Below, piece by piece: positions 1 to 12,903 of a stretch of 64,000 nucleotides of DNA. The notes under the pieces were generated by a model. The model worked only from the letters and a program-made list of their open reading frames with translations, was not told where the DNA came from and did not search any database. The stretch is taken from NCBI GenBank assembly GCA_036852015.1, contig JAANDG010000485.1, forward strand, positions 40,001 through 104,000, read 5' to 3'. The stretch is from Pelodera strongyloides. Its lineage: Eukaryota; Nematoda; Chromadorea; Rhabditida; Rhabditidae. The first letter of the stretch is position 1; each line of letters starts with the position of its first letter. The position numbers and the translations under genes are program-made.

Positions 1-572
1 CTATTTTAACTGACTCTATTTGATTCTCGGTGTCAAATATAGTGGAATGCAATTTTTTTCCAATTTTCAGGTGCAACATTCACGCAGTTGCCAGCAATTT
101 ACCGTGGCCAGTCATACCCAACAATCTACCGCAGTTGTCACGACCCTTCTATCGGCCAATATGGGGTTTCCAAGTATGGCCGATTTTCCTTCCAAGTATC
201 GAAAAATTTTCCGTACCTGAATATCACAGGCAGTTCTTACGACCGATCGCGATGGGACCATTTGTTCAACAAAAAAATAGATGGCGGATTTTCTATAGTG
301 CGGATGTGTCAGAATTACGCAAAATTACGGTAGATTATTTTGCAATTGATACTTGGAAGGAAAATGCACGGTTTTTGGCATACTTGGAAACCCCAATATG
401 CTATATTGGGCGTGGCAATTGCGTTGTTGACGAATCACGCAAATGGGCGTGACAACTGCGATATGTTTGGTATGACTGGCCAGGGAAAGTGCGCCTGAAA
501 ATCGACAAAAATTGCATCCTACCATATTTGCCCCGGAGAACCAGATATAGTCATCTAAAATAGGGGTTACCT
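1..572. repeat. Large imperfect palindrome (foldback/MITE-like), left end cut by the window
   Basis: The left arm (about 1-210) reappears reverse-complemented at about 348-565. For example, TTTCCAAGTATGG near 165 pairs with CCATACTTGGAAA-like sequence near 378-390, and GGCCAGTCATAC near 106 pairs with GTATGACTGGCC near 471. The arms stay alignable over about 200 bases around a spacer of about 140 bases. The same arm and core sequence occurs at 55.9-56.5 kb, so this is a dispersed family. Short open frames inside it are by-products of the repeat. Confidence 0.8.
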
Positions 573-589
573 GAAATGGACCCGACCGT

Positions 590-957
590 TTAAAGGGAAT
601 GTCAAGCCGGTTTTTCATGTTGGGCTCAAAAAAAAGCTTATGTTTTGAAGGTTAGGAAAGTGAAAATAAAAATAAACAAAAACTTTCATGTAAGAAGAAA
701 AACAGTTTCAAACCGCTCCAAAAAACTCCTTCAGTATGGGATTCGAGTCGTGCGGACAAAGCTAAACCAAATCTTTGTCCACGGGACGTTTGAATTTACG
801 AGGCTGTTACACAGCAAAGAAAAAGAGGAGGGCGCGAGAGAAACTTGTTTAAGTCAGCAAAGAAAAAGAGGAGAGCGCGAGAGAAATTGTGTAAACTACG
901 GTAGTTGTGACAGCGTGTTATAGAATATCTGTGAATCAGGCTTGACATTCGCTTTAA
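590..957. mobile_element. TTAA-flanked MITE
   Basis: The left end reads TTAAAGGGAATGTCAAGCC (from 590). The right end is its near-exact reverse complement, GGCTTGACATTCGCTTTAA (to 957). TTAA at both borders is the target-site signature of piggyBac-type transposons. No transposase is encoded. Inside, a 43-base unit is duplicated in tandem at 812-854 and 855-897. The element lies in the last intron that can be seen of the gene at 1006-1615. Confidence 0.75.
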
Positions 958-1005
958 AACGGAAAAAGATATACGGAATTTTTGTGAAATGTACATTCAA
1001 CAAAC

Positions 1006-1615
1006 CTTGCTGGGCATAAGATATGAATTCGGGCATTTCCCATCTGATCCCACTGGAACTGCTTCGCCGATGTGTTCATAAGTTATGTTGTAAAACTGCA
1101 AAACTGTATTTAGTAGTATCAAACAGTAGTATCAAAACAGAAACATACCAAGGAAAAATAAGCGAAATTGGCCATGTTAGATACGTCCTCAAGTTGTGTT
1201 TACAGTAGAATAATGGCACTACGATAAGGAAAGATGCAACTCACGGAAAGGTCCTGTAGATTACTTGGAAATTCACGCATTTCCTTCACAAGATTCAACA
1301 GCTCTTTGGCAGATTCTTTGTCGATAAATTCCGGAATGTACTTGGCCTTATGCCCAAGCAAGTGTTGAGGTATAGCGGGTGTTTTGAGCCTTAATATGAT
1401 AAAATAATTCACAAAACAACGCATGCGACACCTTTAAGGCGGCGTATGTTTGTAGACTGAGTTTTTCCTAAAGTAAATTATCCAAGCGCCTAAGCGGTTA
1501 AAAAATTCTTGGGCACATCCAGTATCGGGACTGACAGGGGAACTTACCATTGAGCCAAAAAGTACGAGGAAATCAAAGTGATGATGAAGAATATCTTGAA
1601 TAAAGGAAAATCCAT
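1006..1615 (-). CDS. 5' part of an unrecognised secretory-pathway/ER protein gene (three exons, continues off the left edge)
   Basis: Three exons join in phase: 1548-1615, 1245-1389 and 1006-1095. The protein starts with a hydrophobic signal or anchor (MDFPLFKIFFIITLISSYFL), then runs through KAKYIPEFIDKESAKELL and FPSNLQDLS to GEAVPVGSDGKCPNSYLMPS. Exon 1 begins exactly at an acceptor (cgtttag/ATGG), which suggests the spliced leader is added directly at the start codon. The last visible donor is at 1005-1004; the remaining exons must lie left of 1. The YIPEFIDKESAKELL stretch recalls the N-terminal helix of Fe(II)/2-oxoglutarate dioxygenases, but no catalytic residues are visible, so I assign no function. 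The gene is convincing because all three phases close and the exons lack stops. Confidence 0.6.
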
Positions 1616-2799
1616 CTAAACGAGGACGACTCACTTAAAAATTAAAAAACAAACACAAAATGTTTATGAACATAAACACAAAATGGTAACTTCAAACCTT
1701 ATAAGAGACAACGTATTTTCCAATTGTTAGGAAAACTAATAAAATGCAGCATGCACATGGTCTTCAGATAAGATAGTGGGACGAAACTATAAACTTCAAG
1801 CTATAAATATACAAAATGAAGAACTGCAATCTAACAGGGCAGCTGTCCTAGAAAGGCATTATGCCTCTTCATTTATGGCAAATAACACTACATGCACCAA
1901 CCTACACACAAAACCGAGCAACGCTGATACAGATAGGTTCAACTTTGAACTGCACACCCCATTCTTGTCCTGCCACAACTGATAAACGTTGCATTTATGG
2001 CAGCAGAGTGCGTGTTTGATGGTGTAAACGTAAGCAAATGCAAACATAAACGTTTTATTTAACTGATTGTATAGAACATATGCATACCTAATGAAGAGCT
2101 TGAACCGAATCATTTGTCCTCTAAAAAGGAAGTAACGTGAACTGAAAAGAGCCCTATCACTTGTAAGAAAAATAATAGAATTCAATTGTCACTAACAGGT
2201 TACACAAACGTAAGGCAGAGCACAGACCAGTCTGAAACAACAGGAGGAAACGATATTCACAATTATTAATAAATATAAATTCTGTAATTGCCAAGCATCT
2301 ATGAAATTACACGAACAAGTGATAAACATAGCTCTCTATATACAGGAACATACAAAAACGCTCCCAGAAGATTTTCATGCAGAAATTAATTCTCACAATA
2401 AAGCGAGCTCTACACATCCAATATACACAACTAACACCTGTAGAAACAGAAGAACGACATGCAGTGCGAAAAGAACAGCCAAAAACATGACACGACGAAG
2501 ACACATTTAAAACATAATTAATTGGGCATAAGTGGGAGCAATTCTTCAGATAATATGGAAATGTTTGAATAAATATATCACCACATTAGCTCATCAAACC
2601 TAGCAGATGGCGCATACACTTTTTCAGAAACATGCACAAAAATCACCGGTAACTGATTATTGATATAGGAACGATTCAAAAGTTAACACATACGATACAT
2701 TAGGAATCCTAGCGTGAGGTTGAAAATTGTGTTTTCATTAAAATAGTGCATCATTTTCGCATTCAAATGACAATATTAAGGCTCAGCTCAGACTGATGA
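1616..2799. other. Intergenic, no supported gene
   Basis: AT-rich sequence between two minus-strand genes. It should hold the 3' UTR of the kinase gene and the start region of the gene at 1006-1615. I see no RNA gene or repeat. Confidence 0.5.
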
Positions 2800-3126
2800 T
2801 CACAAAACGTTTGAACCTTTAAATACTTTATCTGATCAGGCACGTTCCGATCAGTTAACAAGACGATGCCTTCCAGAGAGAATTGGCGCCGAACTGATAT
2901 TACCTTGAGGATTTGAGTAGAAAACATCCACCAAATAGAGGTCCTGTTGGAAAGAGTGCTCACGTTCCTAAAAGAATGCCCATCAAAGAAATTACAAGAA
3001 TATAATTCTTGTTATCACAATCAGACAATGATAATCACAAAAAGAGTTCAGCCACTATAATGCATATTTCATTTTATTCAAATCAATAATAAGTTGTGTT
3101 GAAGCAGCCAACACACACATGAATGA

Positions 3127-6100
3127 TTAACTAACCTCCTTCATCTGATCCCGTTCTTGGCTGAATTCTTCGGCTGCTTTATTCGCCTTCAAGGAAAATT
3201 CGCTTTCCGACTGTTGTTGTCGTTCCAGTAGCAACTTCTTTGTACTATTTTGCGCTTCGAGAAGTTCAGCTTTCTGAAAAGGATACTTGAATGATTACCA
3301 ATCTGGAAGAAAACAGGATGAGGTCTGCAATGTCCCATCAATTAGCCACTGTCTTATAGATTATCTACCGGACCTCTAATTCGTGTCTCGCATTCAACTC
3401 CTCCAATTTTCGGGCACTTTTCTTTGTATGATCAGCCAATGCTTCATCCCTCCTCTGTCTTTCTCTATCGTTAAATTGTCTCATCTGTTCTTGACCATCC
3501 TTCGAGTCTGCCTAAAAAAAATACTGAAAGTCCAAAAAAAGAAGTAGATGGAATAGAATCGAAAATTTAGCGTTTGTATTATGCAGTGAAGAATTGGTCA
3601 ATTGTTCTGACATCGTTTGTTTCAGTCTGACTCGACATTTATTTTCCATATACGCTGTGTTTCCATTTCTCTAGATTTAATCTGAACTTCAGTGAGCATC
3701 TTGCCGACCATGTGTCATGAAGCTCTGTGACTCAGGATGCGCTAGAAAATGATTAACTCACAGATCCATTAATTCGCAAGCTCTCCTTGAACATCATCAC
3801 TCTGGCTTTCGACTGGGCACTGAGAAGTTTCGGAAGTCGCTTGCTATCTGTTGCCAAAGCCCTAGAATTGTTTAATTACTCATTGTGCATACGAGAACAA
3901 TGAAGTTATAGGCAAACATAGAGAATATGTCACTGCTAATCGATAATTCACAATGAATTACTTCTGAAGTTCGTCCCTTTCTTGTGTCTGCATCTTTGAA
4001 AGATTCTCCAATTCACTCGTATGGCGAGTGATCATCTGATGTCGCAGCAACATGAAGCGCTCACGGATGGTTGTCATGCGCAGATTCGCCCTAAAGTCGG
4101 TCAACTATTCAAAGAAAAAGAGATTCCCAAACTACGGCACGTTCATAGCCTACAGATTCACAATGATCAAGAAAACCAGAGGGATGACTCGAAAAGGGGT
4201 TAGACAACAAATCATTTCACTTAAAATGAAGACAAACTACATACATCTGAACCATGTGATTCTCCTCAAGTCGTCGTTTCGACTCGTCTTCCTGTCGCAT
4301 AAGATCTTGTCTCTCACGAATTAGGTCCAACTCGAGGCGTTTGGTGATTTCCCGATGAGCAGCGTGTTTTGCTGTCAACTGACGATGCACACGCTGTTCC
4401 AACTGATCAGCAACATTGTGCTCCTACAAATATATTGCTTGGTAGATTGAAACGTTAAGATGGAAACCAATAATAAAAGATTAACAGTGCGTGAAATACA
4501 CTAAGGTTCTGGGAGAGGAGGATCATCATACTGTAAGTCAAATATTCGAAACGTTATGGGTTAAATATTTGGTGTAGATGACTAAAAATGTGCGATCATC
4601 AAAAGTGAACTGACCTGCATCATATGTTCCCTTTCCAAGTTCTCCTTCCTTATACGAAACGCATCCTTTCTTTGTCCTCGCGGAAGGACATCACACTCCT
4701 GCTTCAAGATCTTAACCTCCTGGCGAAGACTCTCACGATAATGAGCCATTTCCTTCTCCTAAAATATTGGGTAAAACATGGATTCTGAAATGACTGCTAC
4801 AGACAAGTGGAGTAAATAGAATTCGTCTACGCCTCCTCATCCAAGACTAGGAATAACTTCTACCTTATCCTTCTTCAGTTTCTTCGTAAGGTCGACCATC
4901 TCATCCTCTTGCATTTTGTCGGCTTCCAACATTTGTTGTTTTTGTCGCACAAGAAGATCATTAAGTTGGGCATTGTATGTAGAGAGGAGTTGCTGGAATA
5001 ATTTATATTTATGTTAACAAATACATTAGGTGCATCACGTTGAACAAAAGCTGCCAACAGTGGGTGCGCATGACAAATCGATACCGTGTTATTTCTGACA
5101 GTGCAAAAAAATTGAAACTTCTTCCAACCTTCTTCTCGTTGCTCTGTTGACTCAGTAGGTCGTGCACTCTGGCAGTCGTGTCCTTTTCCTGATCGGCCAA
5201 TTTTCTTGCTTCAATCCTCTGCAGTCGTTTCAGCTCCTGCATCTCACGACGCCTGGAAGAATATGTCTATTCAGTTGTTTTGGTATCGTTAATAAAGTTG
5301 AATACTTGCATAACTTAATTGAGACCACTCCCGCAATTTATTCTTGAAAGGAGGTACCGTTGTGCAAGATTCTGCTGTCTTCCCAGAAGATGTTCAGTAG
5401 TTGAAGTGCAGACCACACCATCGACCATGAATCGTCTGGTCTTTCGTGTGACAGTTTGTCTGCTTGGATTCTTGCGTGCGCCAAGAGTCGTCCTCTGTTC
5501 CATGGGCTGCAACGATGGAATATTGTCATATGGTTGCCTTAATGAATTCAAAAGTCGTTACATTTTGACATAACCAATTACTACAGGTAAAAGACCAACC
5601 TTATCAGAAGAAACAGATGACGACATATCTGTGGGTGGTCGAATATTCTCTGAAAAAGATAAATTCACATCATGGCGCCCAGAATGGATTCTGATCCACT
5701 TATAATGTGTACAAGGCCTCTGAAAAACTAAGATAAAGGTTTAAAAAAAAAATAGAATATGCAACATAAAGGAGAGGGTATCACACCTTTTGACTGTATC
5801 ACTGTCGTCTTCTTTTTGTCGTAATCAACAGGCGGCTCAGGCGGTGGCATTGTGATTTCTCTTTTATCTTCAGCAAACTGAAAATTCATGAATCAATTTT
5901 TTCATGCTGTATTTTAGACCATTACCAACCAAACGTAAATCCTATCGAACAGTGAGCACTGTTTAGAGAATAGTGATCCGACGACGAGCAAAAAGCACTT
6001 ACGTATTCATCAATAGAAAGAGGGTCGCTGGACGAAGTGGTTGCAGAAACGGTATTTGTCTGTTTTTTAGTCCTCACTTCTGGTGGAGAACGACGTTCTG

Positions 6101-9100
6101 TCTTTGCAGCTGACACCGAAGATACTTTATCAGAAGACGCAGACGACGCTGACAAGGAAGTCTGAATTGGCAACTGCTGTTCTGTAGACGGCCGGACGGC
6201 ATTCGGAGACCTAAATGATAGATTATAATAAAAATTGCGTTACGAAACTGCTTTATGAATAGTACTGTAACCGTATTAAATTTGGAATGCGACCATAAAC
6301 AATCGAAAAAAAATAACCTGCTCTTGCCAGTGCTATCGGATGAAGCTGTCTTTGAATGCGACACAGTTCCGTTTGCCTTACTGGGCACAGATGGAGCCTT
6401 CAGAGAAACGGTTGTCTAAAAACAGGTACACTTACGATTAGTTCACCTGATGAGTGTCTAAAACATATTCCATTCGGATAATCGACTCAGACATAAATAG
6501 AAAATACGCATTGACTAGCTAATACAACCAGTTATCTAACTGTTAACAAACCTTTATTGGATCTTGCACTAGCTCTGTTGACAGCATAAGCTTCTCAATA
6601 GCCGGCTCCGGTTGTGCGTGGGCTCGCTGAAACGGAAACGACTAATTTGTATATTGTCAGGTGAATATTTTTATATTTTTCCTCACAATCAGAAGATCCG
6701 CATTGTGAAATTGCAATCTTTCATAATAGCAAGAAAAGTAGAGTGCCACTGATACCTGCTCGGATATTATCTGCTTGATTGTATTCTTTACTTGTCCTTC
6801 AGGAATGATCTGCTCCACTGATGATCTGTCACTTCCTGTTGTAGTTGTTGGAGACAGGTCAGCTGATCGACACTGCTTCTCGAACTTTCCTCTAAAGTGT
6901 TGGTATGCAAATATTAGGCAATTTTCAATTCACAGCGGAAATGCTCAAGGATTGTAATACACGGAAAACCTTCCGGTATTTTCCGATAAAGGGGCGAAAT
7001 AACACATGGATTTATTAGCAAAAACACCTCTAGTACGTACCTAAGAGCTCCCACAGACCCAGTTTCTGATTGGGTGGAGGGAAGTGGCTTGTCATCTAGT
7101 CCTTCCAGGCTATATGCAGGGCGAACAAGTCGCGGAGAAGAAACGGGAGATGCACACGGTTGAGAATGGCGGGATGCACCTATAACCAGACAATTGTCAT
7201 GATTTAGGAGAGGTCACAAAAGTAGTTAGGGTTGTATTCGATGGAGACAAACTGGACACTGGGTTTCCAGGCTTAAAGATGGCAACCTGCACAATTTCCC
7301 GTTCTCTTTTCTATTCTTTTTAGGTAAATGTGAGCAAAATATAGGAACATATGTACATAAGCACAATACGGTGAAAAGACATACCAGGCTGCACAACTCG
7401 ACTGAGCTCCGGAGACTGGACAACCTTGATTTCAGTAGGTTGGATTGGTGTTGGACTAACACAATACACGGGGGCCGGCGCGTGCCATTCCGGTTCGTCC
7501 GGGGTTTGCATGGAATCTGGAAGTAAGAAATGAAAATATATAAATTACATTGCTTAGTTTAAACACCGTCCATTTAATAAAATAAAGACGTACCATGATT
7601 GACACGGACAACCGTTCCACGTGTTTCCTGATCATGCTTCTGATCGTCGTCAAGTGTTGAATAAAGATCTTCCAAAATATTTAGGGCCTCATGTCGAGGA
7701 CTCACCATGGCCGATGGCGAACTCCTTTCATCTGTAGGCAAAAATAAATAAATAAAAGTGCACTGCAAAAAAATGCATGTTTCAATTCCACCATCGCAAT
7801 GAAAGATAGTCAGGCAAAAATATTGAACGACCAGTTGAAGTGCAAAGAAATCCTCCAAATGCAAAATACTAAAAAAAATTGAAATCAACTATTTGTAGTA
7901 CATATGGTAATTTTGAAGATTGCATACCGTGCTCAGTGACCACGTTAACTGCAGTCGCCAAATGAAGTTGTGATCGTTCTGTGGAGTCCCTGTAATGTCT
8001 GCGGTGAACAAGCGTTTACAGGACTTTTAAAGGGCAATTATAAGCAAAGTCACCACAAACTCTAGTTTTCAATACTACGAAAGGAAAAAATGTTAATAAA
8101 GACGAATGTGGAGAAGTTTCGTTTTGGTTTCGTTTAAGACCTGAAACTGTGATAAATTGTTTGGGAGCGGAGGCATGCAAGGCAACCACAACAAACGCCG
8201 GAAGAAAATAAGTGTACTACTGGGGACGGGCAAGTTCACGGCGTAGTAACAAGAAAAGCATGCAAAATGGTTAGCTTTTGTAGAAACTAATCAACAACTG
8301 CTTAACATTTGCGATCAAAACAAAGCGATAGAATCAGCTGTTCAAGTTTAGAAAGGGGTGGGGTAAGCGCACACGTCAAGCGTTTCCTCACAACGAATCA
8401 CGTACAACGATGGGCGATCCACATTGGTTGGAGATACATCAGAAGAGACGTCACCTGAGGCAGGCAGATCTGACGGTGGATTGTCAGGAATATATTCCAT
8501 AGTGAACTTGGTAGTAGGTAAATCAGCCGTGGCAGGAATAGCCGCAGTGGTCAGAGAATCCTCTTCCGGAAGAGGGATAACAATATCAGTGGATTCACCA
8601 TCGGAAAATTGGTCGACTATAGAGGCGACGAGCGCCTCAACGGTTTGGCTAATTTCCAAAAGGTCAACAGATTCCATTTCTTCAGTGGGAGCCTCGGCGG
8701 AAGGCACCGAATGGGTTTCCTTCAGAACAACGGTATCCACTTGCTGGCCGTCAGGTGTCATCTCTGGTAAAGTGTCAACGACCTCTGCAGCAACTTGCAC
8801 ATGTGTTGTTTTATTCAGGAATTCAGAGGTAGGAATAGAAGTTTCAGTATTGGATGCCTCGTCAATTTTGCTCATTTTGGCATCGAGGGAGATTTCAGAA
8901 TCACAATTCTCAACGGTCTCATTCTGATCAACATTGGAGTCCTGTTGTGACGCAACAGTCTCATCAGCTGGTACTTGTTTCTGAGCATTAGGCTCCCCTT
9001 TGCTCGGTTCATGAATAATGAGCTCCTCAACGATTTTTGTGGATACGCTGCAAACAAAATTAAACAAATTAACTAAATTGTTTTATAACTCAACAACATT

Positions 9101-12100
9101 AAGAGATAACAAATAATCAGATCTTGCTTGAACCAAAAATGAGCATGAAAAGAATGAAAATATTATATACGGCATAATCAGGAAATTTACGCAAAAATAA
9201 GAAAACCAACCTTGGACGGTGAGAGGGGAGAGGTGGGGACCTATTTGACACAGATGAGTTTGAAGGCGATTGTATGACTCCGGTACCTCGCGCACTCTTC
9301 GGCGTCGAACTTTTCGGACTGAAAAATATCTCGATATAGGCATTTATGGCGTAAGGAAGGCGCTGCAATAGGTCCGAATTACAAGTAAATCAAAGAGAGT
9401 GAGTAAAAGAAAAGAACGTTCGAAGCTCATTTACCTTTGGGGATGTTCTGGAGTATCAGTGGGCGGTGGTGGAGCTGCTCTTTTCTTTGCACTGGGAGCA
9501 CTTGGAGGGATCTCTGTTGCTCGATCGTTGAATGTTACCTCACCATTTTGAGCATCAACGCCAACGTCAACTCTCACGGATCCTTCGTGTGAGATGTTTG
9601 CTGAAGATGGATGCTTTCATTAGAAAGAAATTATAACGGAGAACAACGTTTCTCCTATTCACCTTGTATATTTGCTTACCATGGTTATCCTCAGAATCTG
9701 CAACGCTCTCTTCGACACTTTCTCCAACACTGTCATCGACACTAGCTGTGTCATCATCGATGACTTCCACTTGTTCCTAAAACCAGAGCACTAATATAAC
9801 TCCACAGGTCGAAAAGTGTGCAAATAAAATAGCAACAAGAATATAAATATGCTTACAATTCCAGCGTTCTTCTCCGCTAACAAAGCAATTACACTCCGAC
9901 GGTCATGTGCATTGGCGAGGAATGGATGCTGAAGTTCAAGAACAATGAATAAAGGGTTCAAACGAAAAAGGAAGCATCACGAGATTATCCAAACGTAACT
10001 GTGGCCACTTATAAATATGCTCTCTTTCCAAAAAACCAATACTAGAAGTTATCAATGTGCACTAACTCGGCTTTGGGATACTCTAATTATGATAATGCAA
10101 GATAATACTCAACACTTTACATTTCAAGAACAGTGCGATCATTTTCTTAGGCGAAGCTATAAAACCCAACCGTATGCAGTTCTTGTGCGGTAATTCTTCT
10201 GGAAGCATCCTTCACCAGACATCTCTTTATAATGTCGCTGAAATGGAAAATCCAAAAGTAAAGACAGTTAGCATACGAATATTCATATTTGTGTGAAATG
10301 CAGACTAACACTTACTTGAAATATAGTGTCCAAGATTTCGGATTGCTCAACGTAGGCGGGTCGTTTTTCAATATTCGGAAAGCGACGCGCTCGGGTTTAA
10401 CCTTTAAAGAAAACAAACAATGATAATATATATATATATCCTAGAACAAATTTACTGCAAAAAAGACTTCGTCTATTAGCCGTTGGACTTTTTGTTTATG
10501 TAAGCAGAAAACAGCCACGAAGGGGTGAGGAGGTGATACCAACACCCAGGAAATGTGGACTTCGTAAATGAGAAAATTTGCTTACATCACCATAAGGCGG
10601 ATCCATCTGGGCCATTTCAATCATTGTGATACCAAAAGACCACATGTCCGATCGGGTGTTGTAGGGGGAATCCTTGAAGTTCTCGCACACCATCACTTCA
10701 GGAGCCATCCTACAATCAGGTATAAATAACAATAAACAAGCAAACAAGAGTAAACGGGAAAAAGATAACGGGGAAAACGTTGCAGTTTGAAAAGCAAATT
10801 GGCTATAAGAAATCAACCAACGCTATAAACCAAGAGAATGAGCATATGAAGCAATCAAAAAAAAATAACGAAAATCAGGCATCAACTAACCAATACGGAG
10901 TTCCAATATATGTGGTCCGTCCGTCATTTACATCTCTTAGCTTTGCGGACACACCAAAATCGGCTGGAAGAAAGAATTTTTGTCAGAAACAAGCCCGTTT
11001 GGGTAAATACATAACTCATAAGAGTTACGACCAGTTTCAATAGCATCAATATCTACCAATAAACCATATAGAAATCGGTACCTAATTTAACCTGAGCGTC
11101 GTCGGTGAGCAGTATATTGCTTGATTTGAGATCACGATGAATCACTGACATTTCGTGCAGATAAATGAGAGCTTCATTAACATATCTGAAGAAAAAGGAT
11201 AATGAGTACGCTATTAAATAATAACCAGAAAATCCACACCCGTTACACAAATTTGAACCTAGAACTAAAGACCAACGGCATTTATGAAAAGCCTTAAATA
11301 GAATTGGAACCTCAAGATGCTGTTATTCCTAAGGTGAAAATGGTGGAGGAACTCACTTTGATATATAAGCAATGGCCGGTTCGGGAATCGGCTTCTCCAG
11401 TTCGAGAATTATATCTTCAACTGATCCTCCGGTACATAACTCCAGATACATCTAGATATAAAAATACTCTTGCAAGAAACATTGACGCATACAAGACAAC
11501 TACATCAGCGGCTTGCAACAAAAATCCACAAAGATGAATGAAAACTCACATGGATTTTTTCCTGGTAGAGATAACTTGCATATAGTCTTATGATATTTTC
11601 ATGATTACAAGCCTTTAGAATAGAGACTTCGATCATCAAGCTTTCAAGTTCTTCTCCTTCTTGTATATCAATACACTGAAAAATGAAAAAGTTGACCAGA
11701 CATAGAGTGTGAAAGACTAAAACACGTGCATAATAATATAGTGATATCAAGGCATATGAGCTGCATCAAAATCCCATTAAGTTACAAACCGAAATATTGT
11801 TAAAACATTATAGGACACCAGTCGATGCTGACTGGTGCAAATAAACGCGATAAATGTAGGAACTAAATGAATAACCTTCTCGGCGGCTTCTTTCCTTGGT
11901 TCCGATCGACTCACAACTCGTCGGATTTTCCCAAAGGACCCTTCGCCCAGGTCGTTTATCACTTCCCACAATTCATTGGGATTTACATCGGTCTGAAAAG
12001 TGGTTTATTCTATAAAATATCCCCGTACGTTCCTATTATGAACAGTCGTTTTATTGGTTGCAAGGTGATATTGCAAAATTATCTAGCCAGAATGTTCAGA

Positions 12101-12636
12101 TTATAATAACAGCATGCATTTTGACAGCAACGTTTACTGCTTCAGAAACATGTTTAGTGTTCATTAGCCAATTGTGAATACTAGTGGTGTTAGTTAATGT
12201 TTTAATTTTGGAGTACATTTCACCTCATTTCATTTCACCTCAACAAAAAGAGCGCTACATTAATTTTCCATGTAACAAAGTTCCGTCTAGGCAGCGCACT
12301 CGTAGTTTTATCACTCTCGTGCATAAATTATAGCAAGTCAAGCACACTTTAATAATATGCAAAATTGCCGGTTTTCAGATATTTCAAGCTGGTGTGCGAA
12401 AATCACAACTACTATATAATTCAACAAACGGATGGAATAATTTGCAGAACCAGAAATTCATTTTGAAAATAGGATGATAGCATATATACGAATTTTGTAT
12501 CAATAAAAAAACGGCCCAACAACAACGCAAGAAAAAAAATTATAAATGAACAAACCTGCACAACAGACGGGATTCCTGGCCGCTTCGCTTCAGTCTTTGA
12601 AAACAACTTTTTGGCAAATTTTTGAACGATACTCAT
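3127..12636 (-). CDS. gck-4: SLK/LOK (STK10)-family Ste20 protein kinase, GCK-V group
   Basis: About 33 exons give a protein of roughly 1,440 residues. Exon 1 (12556-12636) encodes MSIVQKFAKKLFSKTEAKRP. The kinase domain (residues about 30-295, exons 11876-11992 to 9857-9928) shows the P-loop LGEGSFGKIRRVV, catalytic Lys in AAEK, HRDLKSSN, ADFGVSAK, the activation segment TTYIGTPYWMAPEV and a DIWSFG-like DMWSFG. A long acidic Ser/Thr/Pro-rich linker follows (largest exon 8406-9047). Then comes the family's PKK region, KTRRFMVDGVVCTSTT (5358-5506), and a coiled coil to about 3136. Family members phosphorylate ERM proteins and act at the cell cortex; that role is inferred from homology. One junction (exon 3369-3511 to 3136-3273) keeps phase only with a weak donor after GAG. 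The end is either the stop at 3127 or two more exons (2904-2967, 2800-2816). The symbol follows the C. elegans orthologue. Confidence 0.93.
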
Positions 12637-12665
12637 GGCGGTTCCTTACCCAAGCCAGGATTCAC

Positions 12666-12667
12666 CT
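12666..12667 (-). other. Probable trans-splice acceptor of the kinase gene
   Basis: On the minus strand, ttcttattcgtacag/GTGAATCC lies 31 bases upstream of the kinase ATG. It could be the spliced-leader acceptor or the end of a 5'-UTR intron; sequence alone cannot decide. Confidence 0.4.
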
Positions 12668-12770
12668 GTACGAATAAGAAAATTTAGCACAGGTAAAGAA
12701 ACGACCGACAAAAAAGACATATCGACCTTGTTTAAAACATTTCGCTCATCTTCAATCATTTGAAATTTTT

Positions 12771-12903
12771 ACAGAAATGACAGAAGGAAATAAAAAAAAT
12801 AGTAGTTTAATATAAAAAATTTTAGTAGTTTAATATAAATAAATATAAATTATTACAGAAATGACAGAAGGAAATAAAAATTTTTAGCAGTTTAATATAA
12901 ATA
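12771..12903. repeat. AT-rich tandem duplication, period 84
   Basis: ACAGAAATGACAGAAGGAAA starts at 12771 and again at 12855, followed in both copies by a short AGTAGTTTAATATAAA-like module that also repeats inside the first unit. Confidence 0.7.
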
